DNA from: Streptomyces barringtoniae
GTDB lineage: Bacteria; Actinomycetota; Actinomycetes; Streptomycetales; Streptomycetaceae
NCBI RefSeq assembly: GCF_020819595.1
Contig: NZ_JAJHNP010000005.1
Location: 186,001 to 250,000, forward strand
Direction: 5' to 3'
Length of the DNA: 64,000 nucleotides
Both the position numbers and the translations under genes were made by a program. This document shows positions 54,471-64,000 of the stretch, in pieces. The notes beneath the pieces were generated by a model. That model saw nothing but the letters and a program-made list of their open reading frames with translations. It made no database searches and was not told the origin of the DNA. Position 1 is the first letter of the stretch; every line of letters begins with the position of its first letter.

Positions 54471-55826
54471 ATGGCCAGACCTCTGCCCGCGGCAGTATCC
54501 GTCGCCGTACTCGCGCTCTCCACCGGACTGCTCACCGCTTCCCCGGCGCAGGCCGCCACCGGCAACATCACCGGGCTCGCCGGCAAGTGCCTCGACGTCG
54601 CCGGGGCCAACTCCGCCGACGGCACGCCCGTCCAGCTCTACGACTGCAACGGCACGAACGCCCAGCAGTGGACGGTCGGCACCGACGGCACCATCCGTGC
54701 CCTCGGCAAGTGCCTGGACGTGACCGGCAATTCGACCGCCGACGGCGCCAAGGTGCAGCTGTGGAGCTGTACCGGCGGCGCCAACCAGAAGTGGACCGTC
54801 ACTGCCGCCCACGACATCGTCAACCCCCAGGCGAACAAGTGCCTGGACGTCACCGACAACAACTCCGCCAACGGCACCCGGACACAGATCTGGAGCTGCA
54901 GCGGCGGCGCCAACCAGAAGTGGAACGCGCCCGCGGCCGGCGACAGCACCCCCTCCGCGCCGATGGCCGTCGCGCCGTACCTCTACAACGGCTGGGGCAG
55001 CCCGCCCAACCCGGCCACCATCACCCAGGCCACCGGCGTGAAGTGGTTCACCCTCGCCTTCGTGCTCAGCAACGGCTACTGCAACCCGCAGTGGGACGGC
55101 AGCCGTCCGCTGACCGGCGGGGTCGACCAGCAGACGGTCAACACCGTGCGGGCAGGCGGCGGAGACGTGATCCCCTCCTTCGGCGGCTACAGCGGCAACA
55201 AGCTGGAGAGCTCCTGCTCCAGCGCCGGAGAACTCGCCGGCGCCTACCAGAAGGTCATCAACGCCTACGGACTGAAGGCGATCGACATCGACATCGAGGC
55301 CGACGCCTACAGCAACGCCACCGTGCAGCAGCGCACCGTGGACGCGCTGAAGACCGTCAAGGCCGGCAATCCGGGTCTGAAGGTCTACATCACCATCGGC
55401 ACCGGTCAGAGCGGCCCCGACACCAGCCTCATCAACCGGGCCGCGTCCTCCGGGCTGACCGTGGACGCCTGGGCCATCATGCCGTTCGACTTCGGCGGCG
55501 CCGGGCAGAACATGGGCAATTTGACCACCCAGGCGGCCGAGGGACTCAAGACCGCGCTGAAGAACGCGTACGGCTACGGCGACGACCAGGCCTACCGCGA
55601 CATGGGCATCTCGTCCATGAACGGCATCACCGACAACAACGAGACCGTCACGGTGAACGACTTCCGGACCATCCTGGCCTACGCGCAGGCGCACCACCTC
55701 GCCCGGCTCACCTTCTGGTCCGCCAACCGCGACCGGCCGTGCACCGGCGGCCCCGCCGACAGCTGCTCCGGCGTGAACCAGTCCGACTGGGACTACACCC
55801 GCGTCTTCGCCGCCTACACCGGCTGA
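54471..55826 (+). CDS. Secreted CBM13 (ricin-type lectin) and GH18 chitinase-like protein
   Basis: 451 residues. A signal peptide (AAVSVAVLALSTGLLTASPA, QA/A cleavage) precedes a ricin B-type CBM13 domain of three repeats, each with KCLDV and an NQKW or AQQW motif (residues about 30-155). The rest is a GH18 barrel: SFGGYSGNKLESSCSS and the catalytic AIDIDIEADAY (DxDxE pattern). It should bind and cleave chitin or related polymers outside the cell. The promoter carries a dre-like site, in line with DasR control of chitin use. The next gene, 28 bp on, also begins with CBM13, so both are likely in one operon. Confidence 0.85.
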   Translation: MARPLPAAVSVAVLALSTGLLTASPAQAATGNITGLAGKCLDVAGANSADGTPVQLYDCNGTNAQQWTVGTDGTIRALGKCLDVTGNSTADGAKVQLWSCTGGANQKWTVTAAHDIVNPQANKCLDVTDNNSANGTRTQIWSCSGGANQKWNAPAAGDSTPSAPMAVAPYLYNGWGSPPNPATITQATGVKWFTLAFVLSNGYCNPQWDGSRPLTGGVDQQTVNTVRAGGGDVIPSFGGYSGNKLESSCSSAGELAGAYQKVINAYGLKAIDIDIEADAYSNATVQQRTVDALKTVKAGNPGLKVYITIGTGQSGPDTSLINRAASSGLTVDAWAIMPFDFGGAGQNMGNLTTQAAEGLKTALKNAYGYGDDQAYRDMGISSMNGITDNNETVTVNDFRTILAYAQAHHLARLTFWSANRDRPCTGGPADSCSGVNQSDWDYTRVFAAYTG

Positions 55827-55854
55827 CCCCGCCATCCCCCCACCAGGAGAACCC

Positions 55855-58068
55855 GTGTTTCCTCGTCCACGCCGCAGACCGACGGCCGTCGCCCTGGTCG
55901 CGGCAGCGGCCGCCGCCCTGCTCACCGCCGCCCCCACGCCCCTGCTCGGCGCCGGGCCCGCGCACGCCGCCACCGCCCAGGCCGCCGCCCTGCCCACCGG
56001 CTTCGCAACCGTCATCAACGCCGCGAGCGGCAAGTGCCTGGACGCCAAGGCCGCGGCCACCGCCAACGGAACCGCCGTCCAGCAGTACGCCTGCAACGGC
56101 ACCACCGCCCAGCAATGGAGCTTCACCGACGCCGGCAACGGCTACGTCCACATCGACAACCGCAACGACACCAACCAGGTCGTCGACGTCAGCGACGTGT
56201 CCGCGGCCGACAACGCGCTGGTGCACCTGTGGAGTTACGGCGGCGGCGCCAACCAGCAGTGGCAGGCCGTGGACGACGGCGGCGGCGCCTTCCACTTCGT
56301 CAACAACAACAGCGGCAAGTGCCTGGACGACCCCGGTGCCTCGACCGCCGACAGCGTGCAGTTCCAGCAGTACACCTGCAACGGCACCGCCGCCCAGCGC
56401 TTCCAGGTGGTGCCCGTGACCCAGTCGGCCACGAACCCGGACCTCGGTCCGAACGTCGTCGTCTTCGACCCGTCGATGTCGTCCTCCGCCATCCAGAGCA
56501 AGCTGGACGCCATCTTCAAGCAGCAGGAGACCAACCAGTTCGGCGCCCAGCGCTACGCGGTCCTGTTCAAGCCCGGCGCCTACAGCGCGGACGTCAATGT
56601 CGGCTTCTACACCCAGGTGCTCGGCCTCGGCCTGACCCCGGACGCGGTCTCCGTCAACGGCGCCGTGCACGCCGAGGCGGACTGGTTCCAGGGCAACGCC
56701 ACGCAGAACTTCTGGCGCGGCGCCGAGAACCTCTCGGTCAACCCGGCCAACGGCAGCGACCGTTGGGCGGTCTCGCAGGCCGCGCCGTACCGCCGGATGC
56801 ACCTGCGCGGCAACCTCGCCCTCGACGACGGCGGCTGGTCCTCCGGCGGCTATCTCGCCGACAGCAAGGTCGACGGACAGGTCAACTCCGGCACCCAGCA
56901 GCAGTGGCTGACCCGCAACTCCCAGCTCGGCAGCTGGACCGGGTCCAACTGGAACATGGTGTTCGTCGGCAGCCAGGGCGTCCCGGCCACCAGCTTCCCC
57001 AACCCGCCGTACACCACCGTCGCCCAGAGCCCGGTGACCCGCGAGAAGCCGTTCCTGTACGTCGACGGCTCCGGGAACTACCAGGTGTTCGTGCCGTCGG
57101 TGCGCTCCAACTCGACGGCCACCAGCTGGGCGAGCGGCAGCCCGTCGGGCGCCTCCCTGCCGCTGAGCCGGTTCTACGTCGTCAAGCCCGGCGCCACCGC
57201 CGCACAGATCAACGCGGCCCTCGCGGCAGGACAGAACCTGCTCGTCACCCCCGGCGTCTACCACCTCGACCAGACCCTGAAGGTGACCCGCCCCGACACC
57301 GTCGTCCTCGGCCTCGGGCTCGCCACCTTCGTCCCGGACAACGGCATCACCGCGATGACCGTCGCCGACGTCGACGGCGTCAAGATCGCGGGCCTGCTCT
57401 TCGACGCCGGCACCACCAGCTCGAAGACCCTGCTCGAGGTCGGGCCGGCCGGCTCCACCGCCTCCCACGCGGCCGACCCGACGTCCCTGCACGACGTCTA
57501 CTTCCGCATCGGCGGCGCGGGCGTCGGCAAGGCGGCCACCAGCCTCGTCGTCAACAGCGACGACGTCATCGGCGACCACATGTGGATCTGGCGGGCCGAC
57601 CACGGCAGCGGCGTCGGCTGGACCAGCAACACCGCCGACACCGGGCTCGTCGTCAACGGCGACGACGTGACGATGTACGGCCTGTTCGTGGAGCACTTCC
57701 AGAAGTACCAGGTGCTCTGGAACGGCAACGGCGGCCGCACCTACTTCTTCCAGAACGAGATGCCCTACGACGTGCCGAACCAGTCCGCCTGGACGAACGG
57801 CTCCACGCGTGGCTACGCCGCCTACAAGGTCGCCGACTCCGTCACCAGCCACGAGGCGTACGGCGTGGGCAGCTACTGCTACTTCAGCGCCAACCCCGGT
57901 GTGACGGCCGACCGCGCCTTCGAGGTGCCGGACACCCCGGGCGTCCGCTTCACCAGCCTGGTCACCGTCTCCCTCGGCGGCACCGGCACCATCGGTCATG
58001 TCATCAACAACACGGGAGGACCGTCGAACTCCTCGTCCAACGTGGCGGACCTGGTCCGCTACCCGTGA
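55855..58068 (+). CDS. Secreted CBM13 protein with parallel beta-helix domain
   Basis: 737 residues, GTG 55855 behind AGGAGA. A signal peptide (ALVAAAAAALLTAAPTPLLG, AHA/A) is followed by a CBM13 domain with three repeats (SGKCLDAKAAATANGTAVQQ, AQQWSF, GANQQWQ, SGKCLDDPGA). The 550-residue remainder reads as repeated short beta strands with Asn/Asp turns, for example DTVVLGLGLATFVPDNGITA and GLVVNGDDVTMYGLFVEHFQ, as in right-handed beta-helix proteins (pectate-lyase-like or GH55-like). Databases often call relatives 'adenylyl cyclase', which the sequence does not support. It probably acts on a polysaccharide together with the chitinase-like enzyme upstream. Confidence 0.75.
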   Translation: MFPRPRRRPTAVALVAAAAAALLTAAPTPLLGAGPAHAATAQAAALPTGFATVINAASGKCLDAKAAATANGTAVQQYACNGTTAQQWSFTDAGNGYVHIDNRNDTNQVVDVSDVSAADNALVHLWSYGGGANQQWQAVDDGGGAFHFVNNNSGKCLDDPGASTADSVQFQQYTCNGTAAQRFQVVPVTQSATNPDLGPNVVVFDPSMSSSAIQSKLDAIFKQQETNQFGAQRYAVLFKPGAYSADVNVGFYTQVLGLGLTPDAVSVNGAVHAEADWFQGNATQNFWRGAENLSVNPANGSDRWAVSQAAPYRRMHLRGNLALDDGGWSSGGYLADSKVDGQVNSGTQQQWLTRNSQLGSWTGSNWNMVFVGSQGVPATSFPNPPYTTVAQSPVTREKPFLYVDGSGNYQVFVPSVRSNSTATSWASGSPSGASLPLSRFYVVKPGATAAQINAALAAGQNLLVTPGVYHLDQTLKVTRPDTVVLGLGLATFVPDNGITAMTVADVDGVKIAGLLFDAGTTSSKTLLEVGPAGSTASHAADPTSLHDVYFRIGGAGVGKAATSLVVNSDDVIGDHMWIWRADHGSGVGWTSNTADTGLVVNGDDVTMYGLFVEHFQKYQVLWNGNGGRTYFFQNEMPYDVPNQSAWTNGSTRGYAAYKVADSVTSHEAYGVGSYCYFSANPGVTADRAFEVPDTPGVRFTSLVTVSLGGTGTIGHVINNTGGPSNSSSNVADLVRYP

Positions 58069-58102
58069 GTGAAGGGGGGCCTCCCGGACGTGTGAGGCAC
58101 CG

Positions 58103-58118
58103 CCGCGTGGATACGCGG
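58103..58118. terminator. Small hairpin CCGCGT-GGAT-ACGCGG
   Basis: A 6-bp GC-rich stem lies 34 bp after the beta-helix protein stop and 42 bp before the molybdenum hydroxylase operon. It may be part of a terminator but is short. Confidence 0.3.
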
Positions 58119-58160
58119 ACTGGACGGACACCAGGGCCCGTCCGGAAGGCCACCCCTGCC

Positions 58161-59692
<1,532 letters not shown>

Positions 59693-59729
59693 GCCGGCAC
59701 GGCAGGAGCGAGCAGACCAGGAGGAACCC

Positions 59730-62700
59730 ATGACCGCCAACTCCCCGGGCACCCCCGAAGACCCCGCACGGCCCACGACCCCCGCCACCACCGGGCCCTT
59801 CGTCGAGCCCCGACCGGGAGGGCACCCGGCGCCCGGCAGCGGCTCGCGCGCACCCGAAGAGCGCCGGGACGCGGCGAACCCGACCACCGGCACCGGGTCC
59901 TTCGGCGAGCGTCAACCGGGAGGACACTTGGGCCCCCGCAGCGGCTCGGGTGCGCCCGAAGAGCGTCGGGGCGCAGGGGACTCGGCCGCCGGCAGCACCG
60001 GGGCTTTCGGCGAGCACCGGCCCTCGGCCCCCGGTAGTGCCCTGGGCGCGCCGACAGCGTGCCGGGACGCACGGAACGCGGCCGCCGCCGGTCGGGCTGT
60101 CGGCGAGCGTCGGCCGGGAGGGCACCCGGGCCCTGGCAGCGCTTTGGGCGCGCAAGCAGAGCACCGAGGTGCAGGGGACTCCGCGGCCATCCCCATCGGC
60201 GCTTTCGGCGAGCGTCAGTCAGGCGAGCACCCGGGCTCTGGTAGCGCCCTGGGTGCACCCGCCGAACGTGCGGACGTACGGAACACAGCCCCCGCCACGC
60301 CCACCGGGGCTCTCGGTGGGCGTCGGTCAGGAGGGCAGCCGGCCCCCGGCAGTGCCCTGGGCGCGCCGACAGCGTGCCGGGACGCACGGAACGCGGCCGC
60401 CGCCGGTCGGGCTGTCGGCGAGCGTCGACCAGGAGGGCACCTGGGCCCCCGCAGCGGCTCGGGTGCGCCCGAAGAGCGTCGGGGCGCAGGGGACTCGGCC
60501 GCCGGCAGCACCGGGGCTTTCGGCGAGCACCGGCCCTCGGCCCCCGGTAGTGCCCTGGGCGCGCCGACAGCGTGCCGGGACGCACGGAACGCGGCCGCCG
60601 CCGGTCGAGCTGTCGGCGAGCGTCGGCCGGGAGGGCACCCGGGCCCTGGCAGCGCCCTGGGTGCACCCGCCGAGCGGCGGGAAGGGCGGGAGAAGGTCAC
60701 CGGTGTGGCCCGCTACGCCGGTGAGTACGTCCTGCCCGGCCGGGCCCACGCCTGGCCCGTGCCCGCCGCGATCGCCCGGGGCCGGGTCACCGCCGTCGAC
60801 GCCTCGGCCGCCCTCGCGCTGCCCGGTGTCCTCGCCGTCCTCACCCCCGACGACGCCCCGCGTCTCGCCGCACCCGAGGACGCCACGCTCGCCGTGCTGC
60901 AGGGCCCGCACGTGCCGCACCGGGGCTGGTGCGTGGCCCTGGCCGTCGCCGACACCCTGGAGACGGCCCGTGCGGCCGCCAGGGCGGTACGGGTCACCTA
61001 CACGGCCGAACCCCACCACGCCGATCTCGATCCGGCGCACCCGGACGCCTACGAGCCCGAGGAGGCCAACGCCGGCTATCCGGGCCGTGTCGAGCACGGG
61101 GACCCGGAGGCCGCCTACGCCGCCGCCGAGGTCCGTGTCGACGTCACCTACCGGGTGCCGCCGCTGCACAATCACCCCATGGAGCCGCACACCAGCACGG
61201 CCCACTGGGACGGGGACCGGCTCACCGTGTACACCTCCAGCCAGGGCGGTACGACCGTGCGGGAGGTCCTCGCCCAGCTGTTCGAGCTGTCCGAGGACCA
61301 CGTCACCGTCGTCACCGAGCACGTCGGCGGCGGCTTCGGCTCCAAGGGCACCCCGCGCCCCGACGTCGTCCTCGCCACCATGGCCGCCCGGCGCACCGGC
61401 CGGCCCGTCACCCTCGCCTACCCCCGCCGCCACCTGCCCACCACCGTCGGCCACCGCGCCCCCACCGTGCAGCGCCTCCGCCTCGGCGCGAGCGCGGACG
61501 GCCGGCTCACCGCCGTGCTGCACGAGGCGACCACCCACACCTCCCGGGTGAAGGAGTTCGTCGAACAGGCCGCGGTGCCCTCTCGCATCATGTACGCCAC
61601 CCCGGCCCTGCTCAGCTCCCACCGGGTGGTCCCGCTCGACGTGCCCAGCCCGTCCTGGATGCGCGCCCCCGGCGAGGCGCCCGGCATGTACGCCCTGGAG
61701 TCGGCCGTGGACGAACTCGCCGACACACTCGGCATGGACCCGGTCGAGCTGCGCATCCGCAACGAACCCGAGCGCGAGCCGGACAGCGGCAAACCGTTCA
61801 GCAGCCGGCACCTGGTGGAGTGCCTGCGCGAGGGCGCCCGCCGCTTCGGCTGGGACGGGCGTGACCCGCGCCCGGGCAGCCGCCGCGAGGGCCCGCTGCT
61901 CATAGGCACCGGCGTGGCCGCGGCCACCTATCCGGCCGCGGCCGTCCCGGCCACCGCGACCGCCCGGGCCCTGCCCGACGGCACCTTCATCGTGCGGATC
62001 AACGCGACCGACATCGGCACCGGGGCCCGTACGGTCCTCGCCCAGATCGCCGCCGACGCCCTCGGCGCACCCCTCGACCGGGTCCGTACCGAGATCGGCC
62101 ACAGCGACCTGCCGTCCGCCTGGCTGGCCGGCGGCTCCATGGGCACCGCCTCCTGGGGCTGGGCCGTGCACGAAGCCTGTACCGAGCTGACCTCCCGGCT
62201 CGCCGCGCACACCGGAGCGCTGCCCGCCGACGGCATCGAGACCCACGCCGACACCGCCGGGCAGGCCGACGCCGACAGCCCCTACTCCAGGCACGCCTTC
62301 GGGGCCCACTTCGCCGAGGTCGCCGTCGACACCGTCACCGGCGAGACCCGGGTACGGCGGCTGCTGGGGATCTTCGCCGCCGGGCGGATCCTGAACTCGC
62401 GTACCGCCCGCTCCCAGTTCACCGGCGGCATGACCATGGGCCTCGGCATGGCCCTCACCGAACACAGCACCCTGGACCGCGCGTTCGGCGACTTCACCGA
62501 GGCGGACCTCGCCTCCTACCACGTGCCCGCGCACGCCGACGTGCCCGCCATCGAGGCCGACTGGATCGCCGAGGACGACCCGCACCTCAACCCCATGGGC
62601 AGCAAGGGCATCGGCGAGATCGGCATCGTCGGCACCGCGGCCGCCATCGGCAACGCCGTGCACAACGCCACGGGCATCCGCTTCCGCGACCTGCCCCTCA

Positions 62701-62741
62701 CCCCCGACCGGATCCTCGCCGGCCTGCTGTCCGAGGGGTGA
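59730..62741 (+). CDS. Molybdenum hydroxylase catalytic subunit with repeat-expanded N-terminus
   Basis: 1003 residues from ATG 59730 behind AGGAGG. The catalytic part starts near residue 315 at ERREGREKVTGVARYAGEYV and carries VVTEHVGGGFGSKGTPRP, SWMRAPGEAPGMYALESAVD and the active-site Glu in GSKGIGEIGIVGTAAAIG. It should bind molybdopterin and hydroxylate aldehydes or N-heterocycles. Relatives are about 700 residues and begin just before the ERREGREK segment; here about 310 residues of repeated GERxPGGHPGPGSALGAPxx sequence are added in front. The repeat is in frame, so the gene seems intact. The stop overlaps or abuts the start of the GH65 gene. Confidence 0.85.
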   Translation: MTANSPGTPEDPARPTTPATTGPFVEPRPGGHPAPGSGSRAPEERRDAANPTTGTGSFGERQPGGHLGPRSGSGAPEERRGAGDSAAGSTGAFGEHRPSAPGSALGAPTACRDARNAAAAGRAVGERRPGGHPGPGSALGAQAEHRGAGDSAAIPIGAFGERQSGEHPGSGSALGAPAERADVRNTAPATPTGALGGRRSGGQPAPGSALGAPTACRDARNAAAAGRAVGERRPGGHLGPRSGSGAPEERRGAGDSAAGSTGAFGEHRPSAPGSALGAPTACRDARNAAAAGRAVGERRPGGHPGPGSALGAPAERREGREKVTGVARYAGEYVLPGRAHAWPVPAAIARGRVTAVDASAALALPGVLAVLTPDDAPRLAAPEDATLAVLQGPHVPHRGWCVALAVADTLETARAAARAVRVTYTAEPHHADLDPAHPDAYEPEEANAGYPGRVEHGDPEAAYAAAEVRVDVTYRVPPLHNHPMEPHTSTAHWDGDRLTVYTSSQGGTTVREVLAQLFELSEDHVTVVTEHVGGGFGSKGTPRPDVVLATMAARRTGRPVTLAYPRRHLPTTVGHRAPTVQRLRLGASADGRLTAVLHEATTHTSRVKEFVEQAAVPSRIMYATPALLSSHRVVPLDVPSPSWMRAPGEAPGMYALESAVDELADTLGMDPVELRIRNEPEREPDSGKPFSSRHLVECLREGARRFGWDGRDPRPGSRREGPLLIGTGVAAATYPAAAVPATATARALPDGTFIVRINATDIGTGARTVLAQIAADALGAPLDRVRTEIGHSDLPSAWLAGGSMGTASWGWAVHEACTELTSRLAAHTGALPADGIETHADTAGQADADSPYSRHAFGAHFAEVAVDTVTGETRVRRLLGIFAAGRILNSRTARSQFTGGMTMGLGMALTEHSTLDRAFGDFTEADLASYHVPAHADVPAIEADWIAEDDPHLNPMGSKGIGEIGIVGTAAAIGNAVHNATGIRFRDLPLTPDRILAGLLSEG
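59760..60690 (+). repeat. In-frame tandem repeat in the molybdenum subunit gene
   Basis: Units of 80-170 nt with long near-exact copies: a block of about 212 bp at 59930-60141 recurs at 60443 with one mismatch, offset by 513 bp (171 codons), and a GCGCCGACAGCGTGCCGGGA block occurs at three places. All copies keep the reading frame. Confidence 0.85.
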
Positions 62742-62743
62742 CC

Positions 62744-64000
62744 GTGACGGGGCCGACCTGGGAGTACGAGGGCTACCGGCCGGAGGAGGAACGCCTGCGG
62801 GAGTCGCTGTGCACCCTGGGCAACGGGTACTTCGCCACCCGCGGGGCACTGCCCGAGTGCACCGCGGACGACATCCACTACCCGGGCACCTACGTGGCCG
62901 GCTGCTACGACCGGCTCACCTCCGAGATCGCCGGACGCCGGGTCGAGAACGAGGACCTGGTCAATCTCCCCAACTGGCTGCCGCTGCGCTTCCGTCCCGC
63001 GGGCCGCGCCTGGCTCACCCCGGACTCCGACCCCGTCACCGAGCACCACCTGACCATCCATCTCGAGCCCGGCCTGCTGGAACGCCGCACCAGCTACGGC
63101 CTCGACGGCGGCGCCACACTCCACGTGCGCCAGCTGCGCCTGGTCCACCTGGCGGACCGTCACATTGCCGCGCTGCGCACGGAGTTCACCGTCGAGGGCA
63201 GAGGGACCGACCTGGAGGTCGAGGCAGCCCTCGACGGACGCGTCACCAATGCCGGCGTGGCCCGCTACCGGGACCTGGACGGCCGGCACCTCACCCAGAT
63301 CCGGACCGGCCTCGCCGCACACGGCGCGATGTGGCTGCGCTGCCACACCCGCACCTCCCGCATCGAATGCGTCCTCGCGGCCCGGCTGTCCGCCGACGCG
63401 CCGGTGGCGACGGCGCACGAGGCCCTGCGCGCCGTCCAGCACGTGCGGCTGCGCCTGGCACCCGGCCGTACCGTCACCGTCGACAAGACGGTCGCCCTGC
63501 ACACCTCGCACGACCCCGCCATCGGTGACCCGCTGGACGCGGCCGTCGACCGCGTCGGCGCCGCCCCCGGCTTCGACGAACTGCTGGAGACGCACGCCAC
63601 GGCCTGGGAACAGCTGTGGCGGCGCACCGCGCTGGAGGTGCCCGGCGAGGCGGGCAGCATCCTGCGCCTGCACCTGTTCCACGTGCTGCAGACGCTGTCG
63701 CCGCACACGGCCGACCTCGACGCCGGCGTCCCCGCGCGCGGACTGCACGGCGAGGCCTACCGCGGCCATGTCTTCTGGGACGAACTCTTCGTCCTGCCCT
63801 ACCTCAACCTGCACCTCCCCGAGGTCTCCCGCGCCCTGCTCCACTACCGCCACCGGCGCCTGGACGCCGGTTGCCGCGCGGCCCGGGAACTCGGCCGGCG
63901 CGGCGCGCTCTACCCGTGGCAGAGCGGCAGCGACGGCCGCGAGGAGGCCCAGGAACTCCACCTCAACCCCCGCTCCGGCCGCTGGCTGCCGGACCACTCC
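62744..64000 (+). CDS. Glycoside hydrolase family 65 protein (partial, runs off the window)
   Basis: At least 419 residues; the gene continues past the window end. It starts TGPTWEYEGYRPEEERLRES and LCTLGNGYFATRGALPE, the N-terminal domain of GH65 enzymes, and the catalytic domain begins with GEAYRGHVFWDELFVLPYLN. GH65 members are phosphorylases (trehalose, kojibiose, maltose) or hydrolases of alpha-glucosides. GTG 62744 has GAGGGG in front; GTG 62738 overlaps the upstream stop and is also possible. Whether phosphorylase or hydrolase cannot be told because the acid/base region lies beyond the window. Confidence 0.88.
   Translation, partial: MTGPTWEYEGYRPEEERLRESLCTLGNGYFATRGALPECTADDIHYPGTYVAGCYDRLTSEIAGRRVENEDLVNLPNWLPLRFRPAGRAWLTPDSDPVTEHHLTIHLEPGLLERRTSYGLDGGATLHVRQLRLVHLADRHIAALRTEFTVEGRGTDLEVEAALDGRVTNAGVARYRDLDGRHLTQIRTGLAAHGAMWLRCHTRTSRIECVLAARLSADAPVATAHEALRAVQHVRLRLAPGRTVTVDKTVALHTSHDPAIGDPLDAAVDRVGAAPGFDELLETHATAWEQLWRRTALEVPGEAGSILRLHLFHVLQTLSPHTADLDAGVPARGLHGEAYRGHVFWDELFVLPYLNLHLPEVSRALLHYRHRRLDAGCRAARELGRRGALYPWQSGSDGREEAQELHLNPRSGRWLPDHS

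Noticed and set aside
55855..58068. Annotation of the beta-helix protein as adenylyl cyclase
   Set aside because: No cyclase motif is visible; the protein is secreted with CBM13 and beta-helix character.

Overview
The window is from a Streptomyces-like actinomycete. Base composition is very high in G+C, nearly every codon ends in G or C, GTG starts and 4-bp start/stop overlaps are common, and several markers are typical of the genus: a monomeric NADP isocitrate dehydrogenase, a SAM-IV riboswitch, large LuxR-type ATPase regulators, secreted ricin-lectin hydrolases and a SoxR-box ABC exporter. From memory, icd and the SoxR-controlled ABC gene also lie close together in S. coelicolor (SCO7000 and SCO7008), so the 24-54 kb part may be syntenic with that region. 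I saw no tRNA, rRNA, IS element, prophage or CRISPR array.

Layout. 0-5.4 kb: the end of a response regulator, a carboxylesterase and amino-acid permease pair, a GntR/FCD regulator, and a decayed hydroxyproline-catabolism remnant in which a DapA-family gene with two frameshifts runs into the tail of a proline-racemase-family gene. 5.5-13.1 kb: a sulfur-scavenging block of three transcription units, each headed by a short ORF of one leader-peptide family. They serve a GST-like protein, a polar-amino-acid-type ABC transporter (also behind a SAM-IV riboswitch; its permease gene carries a one-base frameshift), and two FMN-dependent monooxygenases, closed by a 17-bp terminator hairpin. 13.2-21.3 kb: a regulatory and proteolytic cluster with a metallopeptidase-like protein whose catalytic Glu is Gln, a LuxR-type ATPase, a TPR-CHAT caspase-like protein, and divergently an operon of a cytoplasmic subtilase, a sigma factor and a 159-aa protein. 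21.3-28.4 kb: cytochrome P450, N-formylglutamate amidohydrolase, DUF5713, icd, a secreted M1 peptidase and DUF4186.

28.4-43.2 kb: an envelope and stress-like block of small membrane or SHOCT proteins, DUF6325, a YihY-like protein, a membrane protein with a long Gly-rich repeat arm, a MalT-like LuxR regulator, an MFS exporter, DUF2252, DUF308, DUF7144 and MscS. Four copies of an inverted repeat of the form TCACCCG-N3-CGGGTGA stand about 80-105 bp upstream of four genes here and suggest one regulon. 43.3-50.4 kb: an amino-acid permease with a companion gene, then a three-gene glycerol-kinase / FAD dehydrogenase / flavoprotein operon. 50.5-54.2 kb: an enoyl-CoA hydratase, a flippase-like membrane protein, and an ABC exporter behind a SoxR-type promoter. 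54.3-58.1 kb: two secreted CBM13 proteins (a GH18 chitinase-like enzyme and a beta-helix protein) behind a promoter with a dre-like element. 58.2-64 kb: a molybdenum hydroxylase operon whose large subunit has a roughly 310-residue repeat-expanded N-terminus, followed by a GH65 enzyme cut off by the window end.

The most notable points are the three leader-peptide units with the SAM-IV riboswitch, the TPR-CHAT/subtilase/sigma cluster, the repeated TCACCCG palindrome, the decayed hydroxyproline locus, and in-frame GC-rich repeat growth in three separate genes.
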